Assembly: GCA_965262365.1 (NCBI GenBank)
Contig: OZ253541.1
Span: 1,116,001-1,180,000 of the forward strand
DNA: 64,000 bases
Direction: 5' to 3'
Source of the DNA: UBA6522 sp965262365
GTDB lineage: Bacteria > Pseudomonadota > Gammaproteobacteria > Steroidobacterales > Rariloculaceae
This document shows positions 7,358 through 15,952 of this stretch, one piece after another. Numbering within the stretch: the stretch's first letter is position 1; every line of letters begins with the position of its first letter. A model generated the notes under the pieces. It saw only the letters and a program-made list of their open reading frames with translations, had not been told where the DNA came from and ran no database searches. A program made the translations under genes and the position numbers.

Positions 7358-8194
7358 CTATTGCGCGGCCGCCAGCCTCTCCTGCGTATCGACAATCACC
7401 TCGTCCAGCCAGTTATGAAAGTCGTCCGGCGCAACCCAGGGGTGGGGGTCGCCAGGCTGCCGGTTGGCGAGACGTTCGGCTCGTTCGAACAGGTTGTCTG
7501 CGTTGGAGGCATGGATGTCGTAGTGATTGATGATCTGCACTTCGATACCCGGGATTTGCTTGATTCGCTCCAGGTCTGCCAGAAACTCGGCGATGACCTC
7601 CGGGTCATCGGAGCGCAGCGCCGATCCGCCATGGAAATAGGCTTCGTGGCGCATGCCGTTGTCGAAAACCGGCATGCGTATTGACGTGGTACCGGGCGTA
7701 TGGCCCGGTGTGATCTCGAATTGCAGCGTCGTGTCGCCCAGGGTCAGGGAGTCGCCTTCCTCAATGACAAAATGGCGGCGCGGCGACTGCTCGCCCTGAT
7801 CGGCTTCGATCATTCTCCAGTCTTCCTCCGCGGCGCCGAACTGCGCGTCGGGGATGTGCTCGTCCTGAAGCGTACGCGCCCCCATGTAGTGGTCCCAGTG
7901 GCCCTGAAGGATCAGCACGTACTTCACGTCCGCGATATCCAGTCCCATGGTTTGCATGTTTTCGATCAGGTAGGGCGTGTAGGGCCCCCCATATAGCGTA
8001 TCGATCAGAATGAGTCCGTCGCTGGTGGTGATGACGTAGCTGGCCACCTCGCCCGTACCGGCAAAGTAGAGGTTGTCGAACACCTGGAAGGGTTCCCTCG
8101 CCATCTCGCTCATGGCCGGCGGCGTGCGCTGCGCCTGGCCGATACCCGACCAGCACACGAGAATCAATGTCAGGGTTGAAATCAAGGTTCTCAT
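7358..8194 (-). CDS. Exported metallo-beta-lactamase fold hydrolase
   Basis: A 278-aa protein. The ATG at 8194 is chosen because it starts a signal peptide (MRTLISTLTLILVCWSG...AQA). The MBL fold is seen in SYVITTSDGLILIDTLYGG, the metal motif QGHWDH (normally HxHxDH), the third-ligand segment ITPGHTPGTTS and a late INHYDIHA. The Gln in place of the first His recalls the GOB-type subclass B3 variant. The enzyme would be periplasmic. The substrate is unknown; it could be a lactonase or other hydrolase, and a beta-lactamase role should not be assumed. It lies between genes of unknown function and appears singly transcribed. Confidence 0.78.
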   Translation of the reverse strand: MRTLISTLTLILVCWSGIGQAQRTPPAMSEMAREPFQVFDNLYFAGTGEVASYVITTSDGLILIDTLYGGPYTPYLIENMQTMGLDIADVKYVLILQGHWDHYMGARTLQDEHIPDAQFGAAEEDWRMIEADQGEQSPRRHFVIEEGDSLTLGDTTLQFEITPGHTPGTTSIRMPVFDNGMRHEAYFHGGSALRSDDPEVIAEFLADLERIKQIPGIEVQIINHYDIHASNADNLFERAERLANRQPGDPHPWVAPDDFHNWLDEVIVDTQERLAAAQ

Positions 8195-8389
8195 GACAGA
8201 CTCCCCAAAAAAGGTATTGGCCGATTCTACCGCGTTGCGGAGCGCCGCATGCGTTACGGTCACGTTAGGCAGGCAAGTGCTGCCCACAGGGCTATAGCAG
8301 TTTTCGCCCCGGCGCCCGGCGCGCTGACGCCTATGGAAAAGGGGTTTTCCATGCAAGTCCCCTGTGCTCAAGCAACGGCTGAGACGCTT

Positions 8390-9436
8390 TTACGGACGGT
8401 ACTCGGCATTGCACTCAAATGGGCGTACCTCGGCGTCCGGACGCCACGTCCAGTACTTTTCGAGTGTTACCGGTTCGGTGAAGGTGGCAGGGTCGGTCAC
8501 CGTAAGGGAGTACCTAAGACGCGTGCCGTTCGCACTCGGCGTGAAGCGCTCCAGCAGTTCGGCCGCCGGGCTTTGGGGGATGCCGGACTGGTCGAAATAC
8601 GGCCAGCCCAGGCGATTCGTTCGCACGACCAGCGTGCCGCCTTCCCAGGTTCCCCGGGAGTAACCCTGCGGTGTCGGAGGCGATTCGTCCGCGGCGGACT
8701 GCTCACCCTGCATGTGGATCGTCCGTACAACATCGTACAGCTCGATGCGCAGCACGATCCGCTCGCCTTCGTCGATGAATTCCATGGGATAGGGCTGGCC
8801 CATGATTCGCGGCATGCCGACGGGTTCGCAGGTCAGATACGGATTGTTCGCCGCCGGGTCCCAGGTGGCTCGTGCTGCTATTGCGGCTTCCGTCAACGGG
8901 TACTCGGGAGCGGCGCCGGCCACATCCAGGAACAACGGAAAGCTGGCCGGATTGGCCATGTTGGAACTCCACACGCGGAAGATATCGTTGCGGATGCCAA
9001 GGGATGAAGGGGTACTCTCGCCATCGGCGGCCATGGCTCCGGCCGCCCCCATGGGATCGTCGGACCAGCGTGCGGCCATGCCCGGCCACAGGATCAACTC
9101 GACTCCATCCGGGAGCAGCATGTTCAGCGCAAAGACGCGGTTTTCCCGTTGCCGACCGGGCCAGCCGGCGATCTGCACCCGGTCGCCGGCATTCACGAGG
9201 CCTTCGGTCAGGCCCATCCGCCGCAGGATGCTGACGGAATTGCTCTCCACGTTCCAGGATTCTCCGTCCGCCGCCTGAACCGTGAAGTACACGTGGGGGT
9301 TTCGCCAGACGGCTTCGGTGACCTCGCCGGACAATTCGATCACTGCATCCACGTCAAAGTAGACACCCGCCGAATGATGGCCGAGTGTTCCGGATGGACA
9401 CAGCGCGACGGCCAGGCAACCAAGTATTCGCGTCAT
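8390..9436 (-). CDS. Exported DUF6152-like fusion protein
   Basis: A 348-aa protein from the ATG at 9436 (a TTG sits one codon earlier). After a signal peptide the mature protein begins HHSAGVYF. The N-terminal ~110 residues follow the DUF6152 pattern (WRNPHVYFTVQ, NAGDRVQIAGWPG). The C-terminal ~170 residues repeat the motifs of the protein at 1906-2655 (TIHMQGE, GYSRGTWEGGTLVVRT, YWTWRPD). The two separately encoded, coupled proteins at 1.3-2.7 kb are therefore joined in one chain here. Function unknown; presumably periplasmic. Confidence 0.7.
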   Translation of the reverse strand: MTRILGCLAVALCPSGTLGHHSAGVYFDVDAVIELSGEVTEAVWRNPHVYFTVQAADGESWNVESNSVSILRRMGLTEGLVNAGDRVQIAGWPGRQRENRVFALNMLLPDGVELILWPGMAARWSDDPMGAAGAMAADGESTPSSLGIRNDIFRVWSSNMANPASFPLFLDVAGAAPEYPLTEAAIAARATWDPAANNPYLTCEPVGMPRIMGQPYPMEFIDEGERIVLRIELYDVVRTIHMQGEQSAADESPPTPQGYSRGTWEGGTLVVRTNRLGWPYFDQSGIPQSPAAELLERFTPSANGTRLRYSLTVTDPATFTEPVTLEKYWTWRPDAEVRPFECNAEYRP

Positions 9437-9606
9437 CAATCAGCCAGGGTAAGACATGGGCGAGCGCACGTGGCGCACGGGCCAATAATGGCAGAGATTC
9501 CACTTGGTTGTCAGCCACACATGGCCGCAGTACAGGCCGCATGCAGTCCAGCGGAAGTGTCAACGGATGCGTTGCGGATGCTCCGCGGCCGGTAACCCCG
9601 ACGGCG

Positions 9607-10257
9607 TCAGGCCGACTTCAATACCAGGTCCGGCCCGCCCTTGGGCTGTTCGACCGGCACCTCCCAGTCGCCCGGCATACGGCTGAAATCGAAGAACGGC
9701 TCGGTGTCGCCCTCGTCGATGGCGTTCTGAACCTGGCGGTAGAACTCGCCGCCGGCGCGATTCGAGAACGTGATCTCCACGCGCCGGGCTTCGCTCGCAT
9801 TCCTCGGCCGCTCGCAATACTCCGGAAACGTGGCTTCCCCGGCGTGTCCCGAGGCGTAGCCCTTGGCGAACATCTGCTTGAGGATCCCGAATCCGTCGTC
9901 CTGCACCAGGACGCCGCCACGGGGATGCCCGCCCTTTGACTTCATGTGGTCGATAAATGCATCCAGGTCGTGGCAGTCGTAGGCGACATGCTGGCAGGCA
10001 TGGTCGCCGTGTCTCTCGACGAAGGACGTCACCTGGGACTTCTCCGCCCGATCGATGCCTTCAATCAGTGCAATACCGAAGTCGCCGTAATCAATGCACC
10101 AGATCTTCATGCTGCTGTTGGGATCGCCCGGCCGGGCATCGTCGATTCGTTTGATCAACTTGCCGCCTTCGACTTCGATGTGGAACCAGGCCCAGCGCTC
10201 GATTGCGCCGGATTCCACCGCGTAGGTGACGTGGTCTATCTTTTTCAGATGGGACAT
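9607..10257 (-). CDS. VOC-family dioxygenase-like protein (HPPD-related)
   Basis: A 216-aa protein starting at the ATG at 10257 (MSHLKKIDHVTYAVESG). The vicinal-oxygen-chelate fold shows in the first metal His (IDHVTYAV), the second (ACQHVAYDCHDLDAFIDHM) and a later Glu-containing strand (ATFPEYCERPR). The arrangement is closest to one half of 4-hydroxyphenylpyruvate dioxygenase and related Fe(II) enzymes, but it is shorter than a true HPPD (about 350 aa), so that activity should not be assumed. It diverges from the Lrp/AsnC regulator at 10403, which may control it. Confidence 0.65.
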   Translation of the reverse strand: MSHLKKIDHVTYAVESGAIERWAWFHIEVEGGKLIKRIDDARPGDPNSSMKIWCIDYGDFGIALIEGIDRAEKSQVTSFVERHGDHACQHVAYDCHDLDAFIDHMKSKGGHPRGGVLVQDDGFGILKQMFAKGYASGHAGEATFPEYCERPRNASEARRVEITFSNRAGGEFYRQVQNAIDEGDTEPFFDFSRMPGDWEVPVEQPKGGPDLVLKSA

Positions 10258-10368
10258 TGCGAGGTCTCCTGTCCGACTCGTTTGCTGCTTCCTACAGAAT
10301 AATGAAACAGACTCGCAGGGTGGTCGCGTAATTGAGCGTATTAGGCAGTTTATACGCAGTAAATTCGT

Positions 10369-10374
10369 TATAAT
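10369..10374 (+). promoter_or_regulatory. Probable -10 box for the Lrp-like gene
   Basis: A perfect TATAAT lies 28 bp before the chosen ATG at 10403, in an AT-rich divergent intergenic region. No good -35 hexamer is present at the usual spacing, which is compatible with an activated or autoregulated promoter. Confidence 0.4.
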
Positions 10375-10402
10375 ATTCAAAATTATGCAGGAAATGGACT
10401 CC

Positions 10403-10864
10403 ATGGATAAGATAGACGCCCGCATCCTCTCCGAGCTCCAGTCGGATGGCCGTCTGAGGTGGTCGAGACTCTCCGAACGCGTGCACCTGTCCGCGAGCGC
10501 CTGCCAGCGCCGGGTCGAGTCGCTTCTGGAGCGCGGGGTAATACGGAATTTCACGCTGAACCTCAACGAGACCGCGCTCGGGCATCACGTGACGGCTTTC
10601 GTGGCCGTGAGTGTCGACCGCCAGAACACCGCCTCCGCGGAGGAATTCAGGCGATGGGTGCGAGGGCAGCCCCGTGTGCAGGCGTGTCACATGCTGACCG
10701 GCAGCATTGACTTCATGCTCCAGGTGGTTGCCGCGGATCTTGAATCCCTCGGAAAATTCCTGGAAGGCGAATTGCTGAAACTGCCGGCGGTCAAGGACGC
10801 CTCCACGTCCATCGTTCTCAACGAAGTCAAGCCGAAACGAACCATGGTGACCGACGGCTGGTAG
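10403..10864 (+). CDS. Lrp/AsnC-family transcriptional regulator
   Basis: A 153-aa regulator. ATG codons at 10385, 10394 and 10403 are in frame; the last is preferred because AGGA lies 10 nt upstream and the product then begins directly with the family's MDKIDARILSELQSDGRL. An N-terminal helix-turn-helix (LSERVHLSASACQRRVESL) is followed by the RAM/AsnC ligand domain (VAVSVDRQ, ACHMLTGSIDFMLQVVAADL). Such proteins bind amino acids and control amino-acid metabolism. It stands 91 bp upstream of the citramalate synthase gene and diverges from the VOC gene; both are candidate targets (inference). Confidence 0.88.
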   Translation: MDKIDARILSELQSDGRLRWSRLSERVHLSASACQRRVESLLERGVIRNFTLNLNETALGHHVTAFVAVSVDRQNTASAEEFRRWVRGQPRVQACHMLTGSIDFMLQVVAADLESLGKFLEGELLKLPAVKDASTSIVLNEVKPKRTMVTDGW

Positions 10865-10955
10865 AATCCGCGAAATCCGGCCGCTGGTAATGTCGGCGGG
10901 CGAAACAGGAGGATGATGGGAACGGCGGGCCTTTGAGGCGTTCTTCAGCAAGACG

Positions 10956-12506
10956 ATGAGTGGCGAGACCGCAAAAACCATATCCATCATGGATACGACG
11001 CTCCGGGACGGCGAGCAGACGCCCGGAATCGCCTATACGCCGTCGGAGAAGCTCCACGTGGCCCGCATGTTGCTCGGCGATGTCGGGGTGGATCGTATCG
11101 AGATCGTGTCCGCCCGCGCCTCGTCGGGCGAGCTGGAAGGGGCGCAGCGGGTGACAAACTGGGCCAGCGAGGCGGGCCTCATCGACCGCGTGGAAATGCT
11201 CGGATTCTGCGACGGGGATCGCTCCGTGGACTGGATCCGCAACGCCGGCGGAGCGGTAATCAACCTTCTGACCAAGGGCTCGGAGCGACACTGCCGCGAG
11301 CAGTTGGGGATGACGCCCGGCGAACACGTCGAGCGGATCGTCGATACGGTGAACTACGCCCGGGAGCAGGGCGTTCGCGTAAACGTCTACCTGGAGGACT
11401 GGTCCAACGGCATTCGAGACGGGTTCGACTACGTCAAGCGCCTGGTCGATGCGCTGCAGGGGTTGGGCGTGGAACGGGTTCTGTTGGCCGATACCCTCGG
11501 CGTGCTTGCGCCCGACGATGTGCGCCACTACGTGAGCCTCATGGCCGTCACCTGGCCCGAAAACGTGTTCGACTTCCACGGCCACAACGACTACGGCCTC
11601 GCCACCGCCAATGCCATCGCCGCGATCCAGTCGGGGGCGGTGGGGGTGCATACCAGCGTCAACGGACTGGGCGAGCGGGCCGGCAATACTTCGCTGGCGG
11701 AGATCGTCACGGCCATCGCCGACCACACGTCGTTCCGGACCAACGTCAACGAATCCCGGCTTGCCGCGGTTTCCGAGTTGGTGGAAACCTTCAGCGGCAA
11801 GAACATTTCGGCGAATACCCCGATTCTCGGCGCCGATGTCTTTACCCAGACGGCGGGAATCCACGCCGACGGTGACGCCAAGGGCGACCTCTACGCCACG
11901 CGCCTGGCGCCGCAGCGGTTCGGCCGCGAGCGCCGTTACGCGCTCGGCAAACTCTCCGGCAAGGCTTCGCTGGACCATAACCTGGCCCAACTCGGCATCA
12001 AGCTTTCCGACACCAACCGCAGAAAGGTTCTCGACCGAATCATCGAACTCGGCGACAAGAAGCACACGGTGGTGCCGGAAGATCTGCTGATGATCATCGC
12101 CGATGTGCTCAAGACGCCGGCGGAACATCTTGTAAGGATCAACCGCTACAAGATCGATGTCGCATCCGACAGGCCGCCCAGGGCTTCGGTCAGCGTCTCG
12201 TTCAAGGGGCGCACCAGCGAGGCTTCAGATACGGGAGACGGTGGCTACGACGCCTTCATGAAGGCGCTGGCACAGGCCGTTTCGCACCACGGCATCGACA
12301 TGCCGCGGCTGGCCGATTACCGGGTACGAATTCCGCCCGGGGGACGTACCGAGGCCCTGGTGGAGACCCTGATCGAATGGAGCGACCAGGCGAACGGCCG
12401 GCGGTTTTCCACCGTGGGTGTGGATCCCGACCAGACGGCAGCCGCCGTTATCGCCACCGAAAAGATGTTGAACATCGTTGCCCACGAACGCGCCAGAGCG
12501 GGATAA
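10956..12506 (+). CDS. cimA: (R)-citramalate synthase, Leptospira-type
   Basis: A 516-aa member of the isopropylmalate/citramalate synthase family. The HMGL-like TIM barrel carries MDTTLRDGEQTPG, VNVYLEDWSNG, DFHGHNDYGLA and NGLGERAGNT. The C-terminal LeuA regulatory domain includes GDGGYDAFM and YRVRIPPGGRTEALVET. The wording INLLTKGS, ADVFTQTAGIHADGD and RYALGKLSGKAS is much closer, as I recall it, to Leptospira CimA than to LeuA, and a separate leuA is at 51961. It would condense pyruvate and acetyl-CoA to citramalate, which LeuCD and LeuB convert to 2-oxobutyrate for isoleucine. The ATG has only a distant GAGG ribosome-binding site. Homocitrate synthase is a less likely alternative. Confidence 0.8.
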   Translation: MSGETAKTISIMDTTLRDGEQTPGIAYTPSEKLHVARMLLGDVGVDRIEIVSARASSGELEGAQRVTNWASEAGLIDRVEMLGFCDGDRSVDWIRNAGGAVINLLTKGSERHCREQLGMTPGEHVERIVDTVNYAREQGVRVNVYLEDWSNGIRDGFDYVKRLVDALQGLGVERVLLADTLGVLAPDDVRHYVSLMAVTWPENVFDFHGHNDYGLATANAIAAIQSGAVGVHTSVNGLGERAGNTSLAEIVTAIADHTSFRTNVNESRLAAVSELVETFSGKNISANTPILGADVFTQTAGIHADGDAKGDLYATRLAPQRFGRERRYALGKLSGKASLDHNLAQLGIKLSDTNRRKVLDRIIELGDKKHTVVPEDLLMIIADVLKTPAEHLVRINRYKIDVASDRPPRASVSVSFKGRTSEASDTGDGGYDAFMKALAQAVSHHGIDMPRLADYRVRIPPGGRTEALVETLIEWSDQANGRRFSTVGVDPDQTAAAVIATEKMLNIVAHERARAG

Positions 12507-12604
12507 GTGGGCGCCATCGCTGCTGTTGGTGGTGGACCGGCCCTCTGCAAGCGCTGCAACCGCATGACAGCGTTCACTCTGATGGGTTTGAGACGCGTGC
12601 GCTG

Positions 12605-13859
12605 ATGCGGTTTGGCAGCGTATTGGTGGCCTTGGCGTTGGCGTTGGCGTTGGCATTGGCACTGGCGCCGGGAGCGGGGGCGCAGGCGCAGTCGCTCGAC
12701 TTCGCGGGCACGCTCGGTCTTCAGACCCGATGGTATCCCGAGTCGCCGGCATTCGCCGGACAGCGCTCGCACGCCAGCGGCTTTGTTGCCGAACCGAATC
12801 TCTATACCGAAAGCGCCGGGGGCGCGAGCTTTACGCTCACGCCGTTCGCACGTTACGACAGCGCCGACTCACGGCGAACCCACGCCGATCTGCGCGAGGC
12901 CTACCTGCTGGTGTACGGGGACTGGGGTGCGAACTTCTGGGAACTTCGACTGGGGGTGGGCCGGGTGTTCTGGGGCGTTGCCGAGTTGCACAATCTCGTG
13001 GACATCGTCAATCAATTTGACCTGATCGAGCACCCCAGGGAGGAAGCCAAGCTGGGGCAGCCCATGGCGTACCTGACGCTCGGCGGCGATTGGGGCGTGG
13101 CGGAAGTTGGTGGCGCTGCCCTATCACCGCGAGCGCACCTTTGCGGGGCCCTCCGGCCGCCTTCGCCCGGGCCGGTTGATCCTGGATGATGCCCTGTATG
13201 AGAGCGGAGATGAAGATCGTCATCTGGACGTCGCGGCCCGCTACAGCAACAGCGTGGGGCTCGTGGATTTCGGCCTGAGTACTTTCGCCGGTACGAACCG
13301 TGAGCCCTTTTTCGTTCCGGCGATCCAACCCGGCTTGATTCCGGACGCCAATACCGCGCTGATTCCCTACTACGAACAAATCCGGCAATTTGGCCTTGAC
13401 GCCCAGCTTACGGCCGGGTCATGGTTGTTCAAGCTGGAAGCGATTCACCGCAGTGGGGCACGCAACCTTCTTGGCGAAGAAGAGGATTACCGTGCGGCCA
13501 TCCTCGGCGGGGAGCGCACCGTTTACGCTGTCTTCGGTTCCGTGGCCGACCTGACACTGCTTGCCGAATGGCACGACGACGGCCGCGGCCGCTGGGCGAC
13601 CAACGTATGGGCCAATGACGTCTTTGTGGCCGGGCACCTGGCATTGAACGACATGCAGGGCACAGAGATCGCGGCGGGTCTTCTGGGGGACCTGAGCCGC
13701 AACTACCGAGCGCTGAGCGTGGAGATGAGGCGGCGCTTGTCGAACCGTTGGTCGATGCGCCTGGAGCTGATCGCCAACGTAGACGTCGACCCGGAAGATC
13801 TCACCTACGATGCCAGGCGCGACAGTTTCGTGGCCTTCGACTTCAACTACAACTTCTAG
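12605..13859 (+). pseudogene. Outer-membrane beta-barrel protein, frameshifted
   Basis: The ATG at 12605 starts a signal peptide built on a repetitive Leu-Ala core and ending GAGAQAQ. Beta-barrel sequence follows (TRWYPESPAF, NLYTESAGGASFTLTPFARYD, ELRLGVGRVFWGVAELHNLVDIVNQ). This frame runs to LTLGGDWGVAE at about 13105 and then goes out of register. The rest continues in another frame (LVALPYHRERTFAGPSGRLR onward) to the typical barrel end SFVAFDFNYNF at 13859. One extra base in GCGGAAGTTGGTG (13100-13112) explains the shift. Joined, it would be a porin-like protein of roughly 417 aa. It is either a true pseudogene or a single sequencing error. Confidence 0.7.
12629..12670 (+). repeat. Hexamer microsatellite in a signal-peptide coding region
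   Basis: TTGGCG-type hexamers repeat about seven times, the central copies perfect and the outer ones with single changes, encoding a Leu-Ala repeat in the signal peptide. Slippage by one unit changes the length of the hydrophobic core by two residues without changing frame. Confidence 0.7.
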
Positions 13860-15549
13860 CGCCTGTTGCCGCAATTTCGGATGGCGTAAACGGGTCCAAA
13901 TCCGTTCGCCAGGGTTCCAGGCCGATCCGATCGGCGTAGTCGGCCCAATGCGCGACCAACTCCGACTTGATGTCCGGGTGCAGGTCGGAAACGTCCTGGC
14001 GCTCGCCTGGATCGTCCTGGAGGTTAAACAGGTCCCATTCCAACGGCGGGTCCTCCTGATCATTTCCACCGGTCGCCCGAGTGACGATTTTCCATGGCCA
14101 GAGAACGAGCGCGGCCCGGCGATCGTTGGTCGTGATCCAGGGCGTGGCCGTTGGTTCGGGCGGCTCGCCGCCGCGAATCAGATCCCAGAACGATCGACCG
14201 CGTACGGGCAAGACCTGGCGTCCCTGGAACTCTTCGGTCGGAGCCGGCGCCTCGGCAATGTGGAGGAAGGTCGGGATCAGGTCCATCACCGTCAGATACG
14301 TGCGCTCGTGTCCGCCCTTGTTGGCTAGATCAGGGTGCCGCACGAAGGTCGCGACCTGTGTGCCTCCGGTGTACATCGATCCCTTGAGTTCCCTGAAGGG
14401 CGCCGTGGCAGCTTCACCCCAGCCGCGCTCATAGGCTGTAAACGACCATTGCCGGCCCATGTTGGCCAGCGAAAGGTCGTTGTCCGTGCGGGGCATCTCG
14501 GGCGGATAGAACGTATCATCGCCTCCGGACGCGCCGTTGTCCGATGAGAAGATGATGACCGTGTCGTCGAGTTGTCCGGATTCCTCCAGGAACACGACAA
14601 GCCGGCCGATGTTCCAATCGACGTTCTCGACCATGGCCGAATAGATTTCCATGGCCCGTGAAAGCTTGGACCGGTGTTCCTCGCTGAGGTCGTTCCACGC
14701 AGGCGCTTGCCCCCGGTATCCATCCAGCGTCAATCCATCCGGAAGCACGCCGAGCTCCGTCGCACGAGCGACGCGCGCCTCCCGCACCGCATCGTAGCCG
14801 TCGTCGTAGCGGCCTGCGTACCGGTCGATCCAGTCCTCGGGCGCCTGCAGCGGCCAGTGGGGAGCCGTGAGTGCGAGATAACCGAACCAGGGCACTCCGT
14901 CATTCAGGTTGGTGGAAATCTGTTCGATCAGTTTGTCGGTAAAGAGGTCCGATGAGAACCACTCCTCGGGCAGAGGGAAACTCACGCCGTTTTCCAGGTA
15001 GGCGCCTCCTGGCGCGAATTCGGAGACCGGAGGGTAATTGCTGTGCCCCAGGTGATTGTCGGCCGGGGGACCGAGCGCGAACGACAATTCGAAGCCTCGA
15101 GCGCGGGCACTTTGTTCCAGCGTAATTCCCAGGTTCCACTTGCCGGACATATACGTGTGGTACCCGGCCGCGCCGAGCCACTCCGGCATGGTCGCCACAT
15201 CCGGTCGCAGGGTTTCATTGTGGAATATGACACCGGCTTCGCGCGTCGTCATCCCGGACATCAGGCTGGCGCGGGTCGCGGCGCAGTAGGGCGCAGCATG
15301 AAAGTTCGTCAGCCGCACGCCCTCGAACGCCAGTGCGTCCAGATTGGGCGTGGAAATCTCACCGCCGAACGAGCCCACGTCGGTATAGCCAAGGTCGTCG
15401 GTGAGGATGAACAGGATGTTCGGCCGTCCGTCCTCGACTGCCACGGTGCTGGGGGCGTCGGGGGAATCGGGTGGTGGCTCACCCTGGCACGCCACCAGCA
15501 TCGCCGTCACAACCATCGTACCGGTGAACGGAAGGGAATTGGGTCTCAC
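13843..15549 (-). CDS. Sulfatase-family lipoprotein (type I arylsulfatase)
   Basis: A 568-aa protein with a GTG start at 15549, chosen because it gives a lipoprotein signal (lipobox MLVAC with Cys about residue 20). The sulfatase metal motif is NILFILTDDLGYTDVG. The formylglycine motif region is YCAATRASLMSGM, that is C-x-A-x-R with Ala where Pro is usual. Later family motifs are GYHTYMSGKWNLG, IFSSDNGASGG and FVRHPDLANKGG. It would cleave sulfate esters at the cell envelope after maturation of the active-site Cys. Its 3' end overlaps the convergent outer-membrane gene by 17 bp. The substrate is unknown. Confidence 0.88.
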   Translation of the reverse strand: MRPNSLPFTGTMVVTAMLVACQGEPPPDSPDAPSTVAVEDGRPNILFILTDDLGYTDVGSFGGEISTPNLDALAFEGVRLTNFHAAPYCAATRASLMSGMTTREAGVIFHNETLRPDVATMPEWLGAAGYHTYMSGKWNLGITLEQSARARGFELSFALGPPADNHLGHSNYPPVSEFAPGGAYLENGVSFPLPEEWFSSDLFTDKLIEQISTNLNDGVPWFGYLALTAPHWPLQAPEDWIDRYAGRYDDGYDAVREARVARATELGVLPDGLTLDGYRGQAPAWNDLSEEHRSKLSRAMEIYSAMVENVDWNIGRLVVFLEESGQLDDTVIIFSSDNGASGGDDTFYPPEMPRTDNDLSLANMGRQWSFTAYERGWGEAATAPFRELKGSMYTGGTQVATFVRHPDLANKGGHERTYLTVMDLIPTFLHIAEAPAPTEEFQGRQVLPVRGRSFWDLIRGGEPPEPTATPWITTNDRRAALVLWPWKIVTRATGGNDQEDPPLEWDLFNLQDDPGERQDVSDLHPDIKSELVAHWADYADRIGLEPWRTDLDPFTPSEIAATGARSCS

Positions 15550-15670
15550 GGGCGCGCCTCTGCGTTCTTGCCAGCGCGTGAGTTTAACCGAACGGGGAAA
15601 TTTTGCGCCTTGTCGCCGAATTACCGGTGTCCGTCCATTTCAATTTCGATTCGTGTATGATTTTCACATT

Positions 15671-15688
15671 TGTTTAATGACTTAAACA
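15671..15688. promoter_or_regulatory. Operator-like palindrome of the toxin-antitoxin operon
   Basis: TGTTTAA-TGAC-TTAAACA is a perfect 7-bp inverted repeat with a 4-bp centre, 15 bp before the antitoxin ATG. A TATGAT -10-like box precedes it at 15656-15661. Ribbon-helix-helix antitoxins normally bind such sites to repress their own operon. Confidence 0.6.
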
Positions 15689-15703
15689 TTGCGTATTCTC
15701 ATT

Positions 15704-15952
15704 ATGAAAATCATACAACTAACCATGGATACAGAGTTGGTGGCGCGGGTGGACGACTGCGCTCGGCGCCTTGGCGCCACGCGCTCCGGGTTCACACGGG
15801 AAGCGTTGCGGGCCGCATTGCGGCGCTACGAAGAAAAAGAGCTTGAGGAGCGTCACAGGGCCGGATACCGTGAAACACCGTCCCGTCCGCGCGAATTTGA
15901 AATTCCGGAAGATGATTGGGCCTGGGGCGATGAAGCATGGAGTGGCGAATAG
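15704..15952 (+). CDS. Ribbon-helix-helix antitoxin
   Basis: An 82-aa protein from the ATG at 15704; a TTG at 15689 overlaps the palindrome and is rejected. Residues 1-45 form a CopG/RHH DNA-binding fold (KIIQLTMDTELVARVDD, then RLGATRSGFTREALRAAL). The C-terminal half is charged and ends in an acidic, Trp-rich tail (EIPEDDWAWGDEAW) that would bind and block the toxin. It overlaps the toxin gene by 16 bp. Confidence 0.82.
   Translation: MKIIQLTMDTELVARVDDCARRLGATRSGFTREALRAALRRYEEKELEERHRAGYRETPSRPREFEIPEDDWAWGDEAWSGE

Noticed and set aside
10827..12128. 433-codon minus-strand frame opposite cimA
   Set aside because: Shadow frame; the sense strand encodes a full synthase with all motifs.
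15689..15691. TTG as the antitoxin start
   Set aside because: It overlaps the palindromic operator and adds five residues not expected before the RHH strand; the ATG at 15704 is better.
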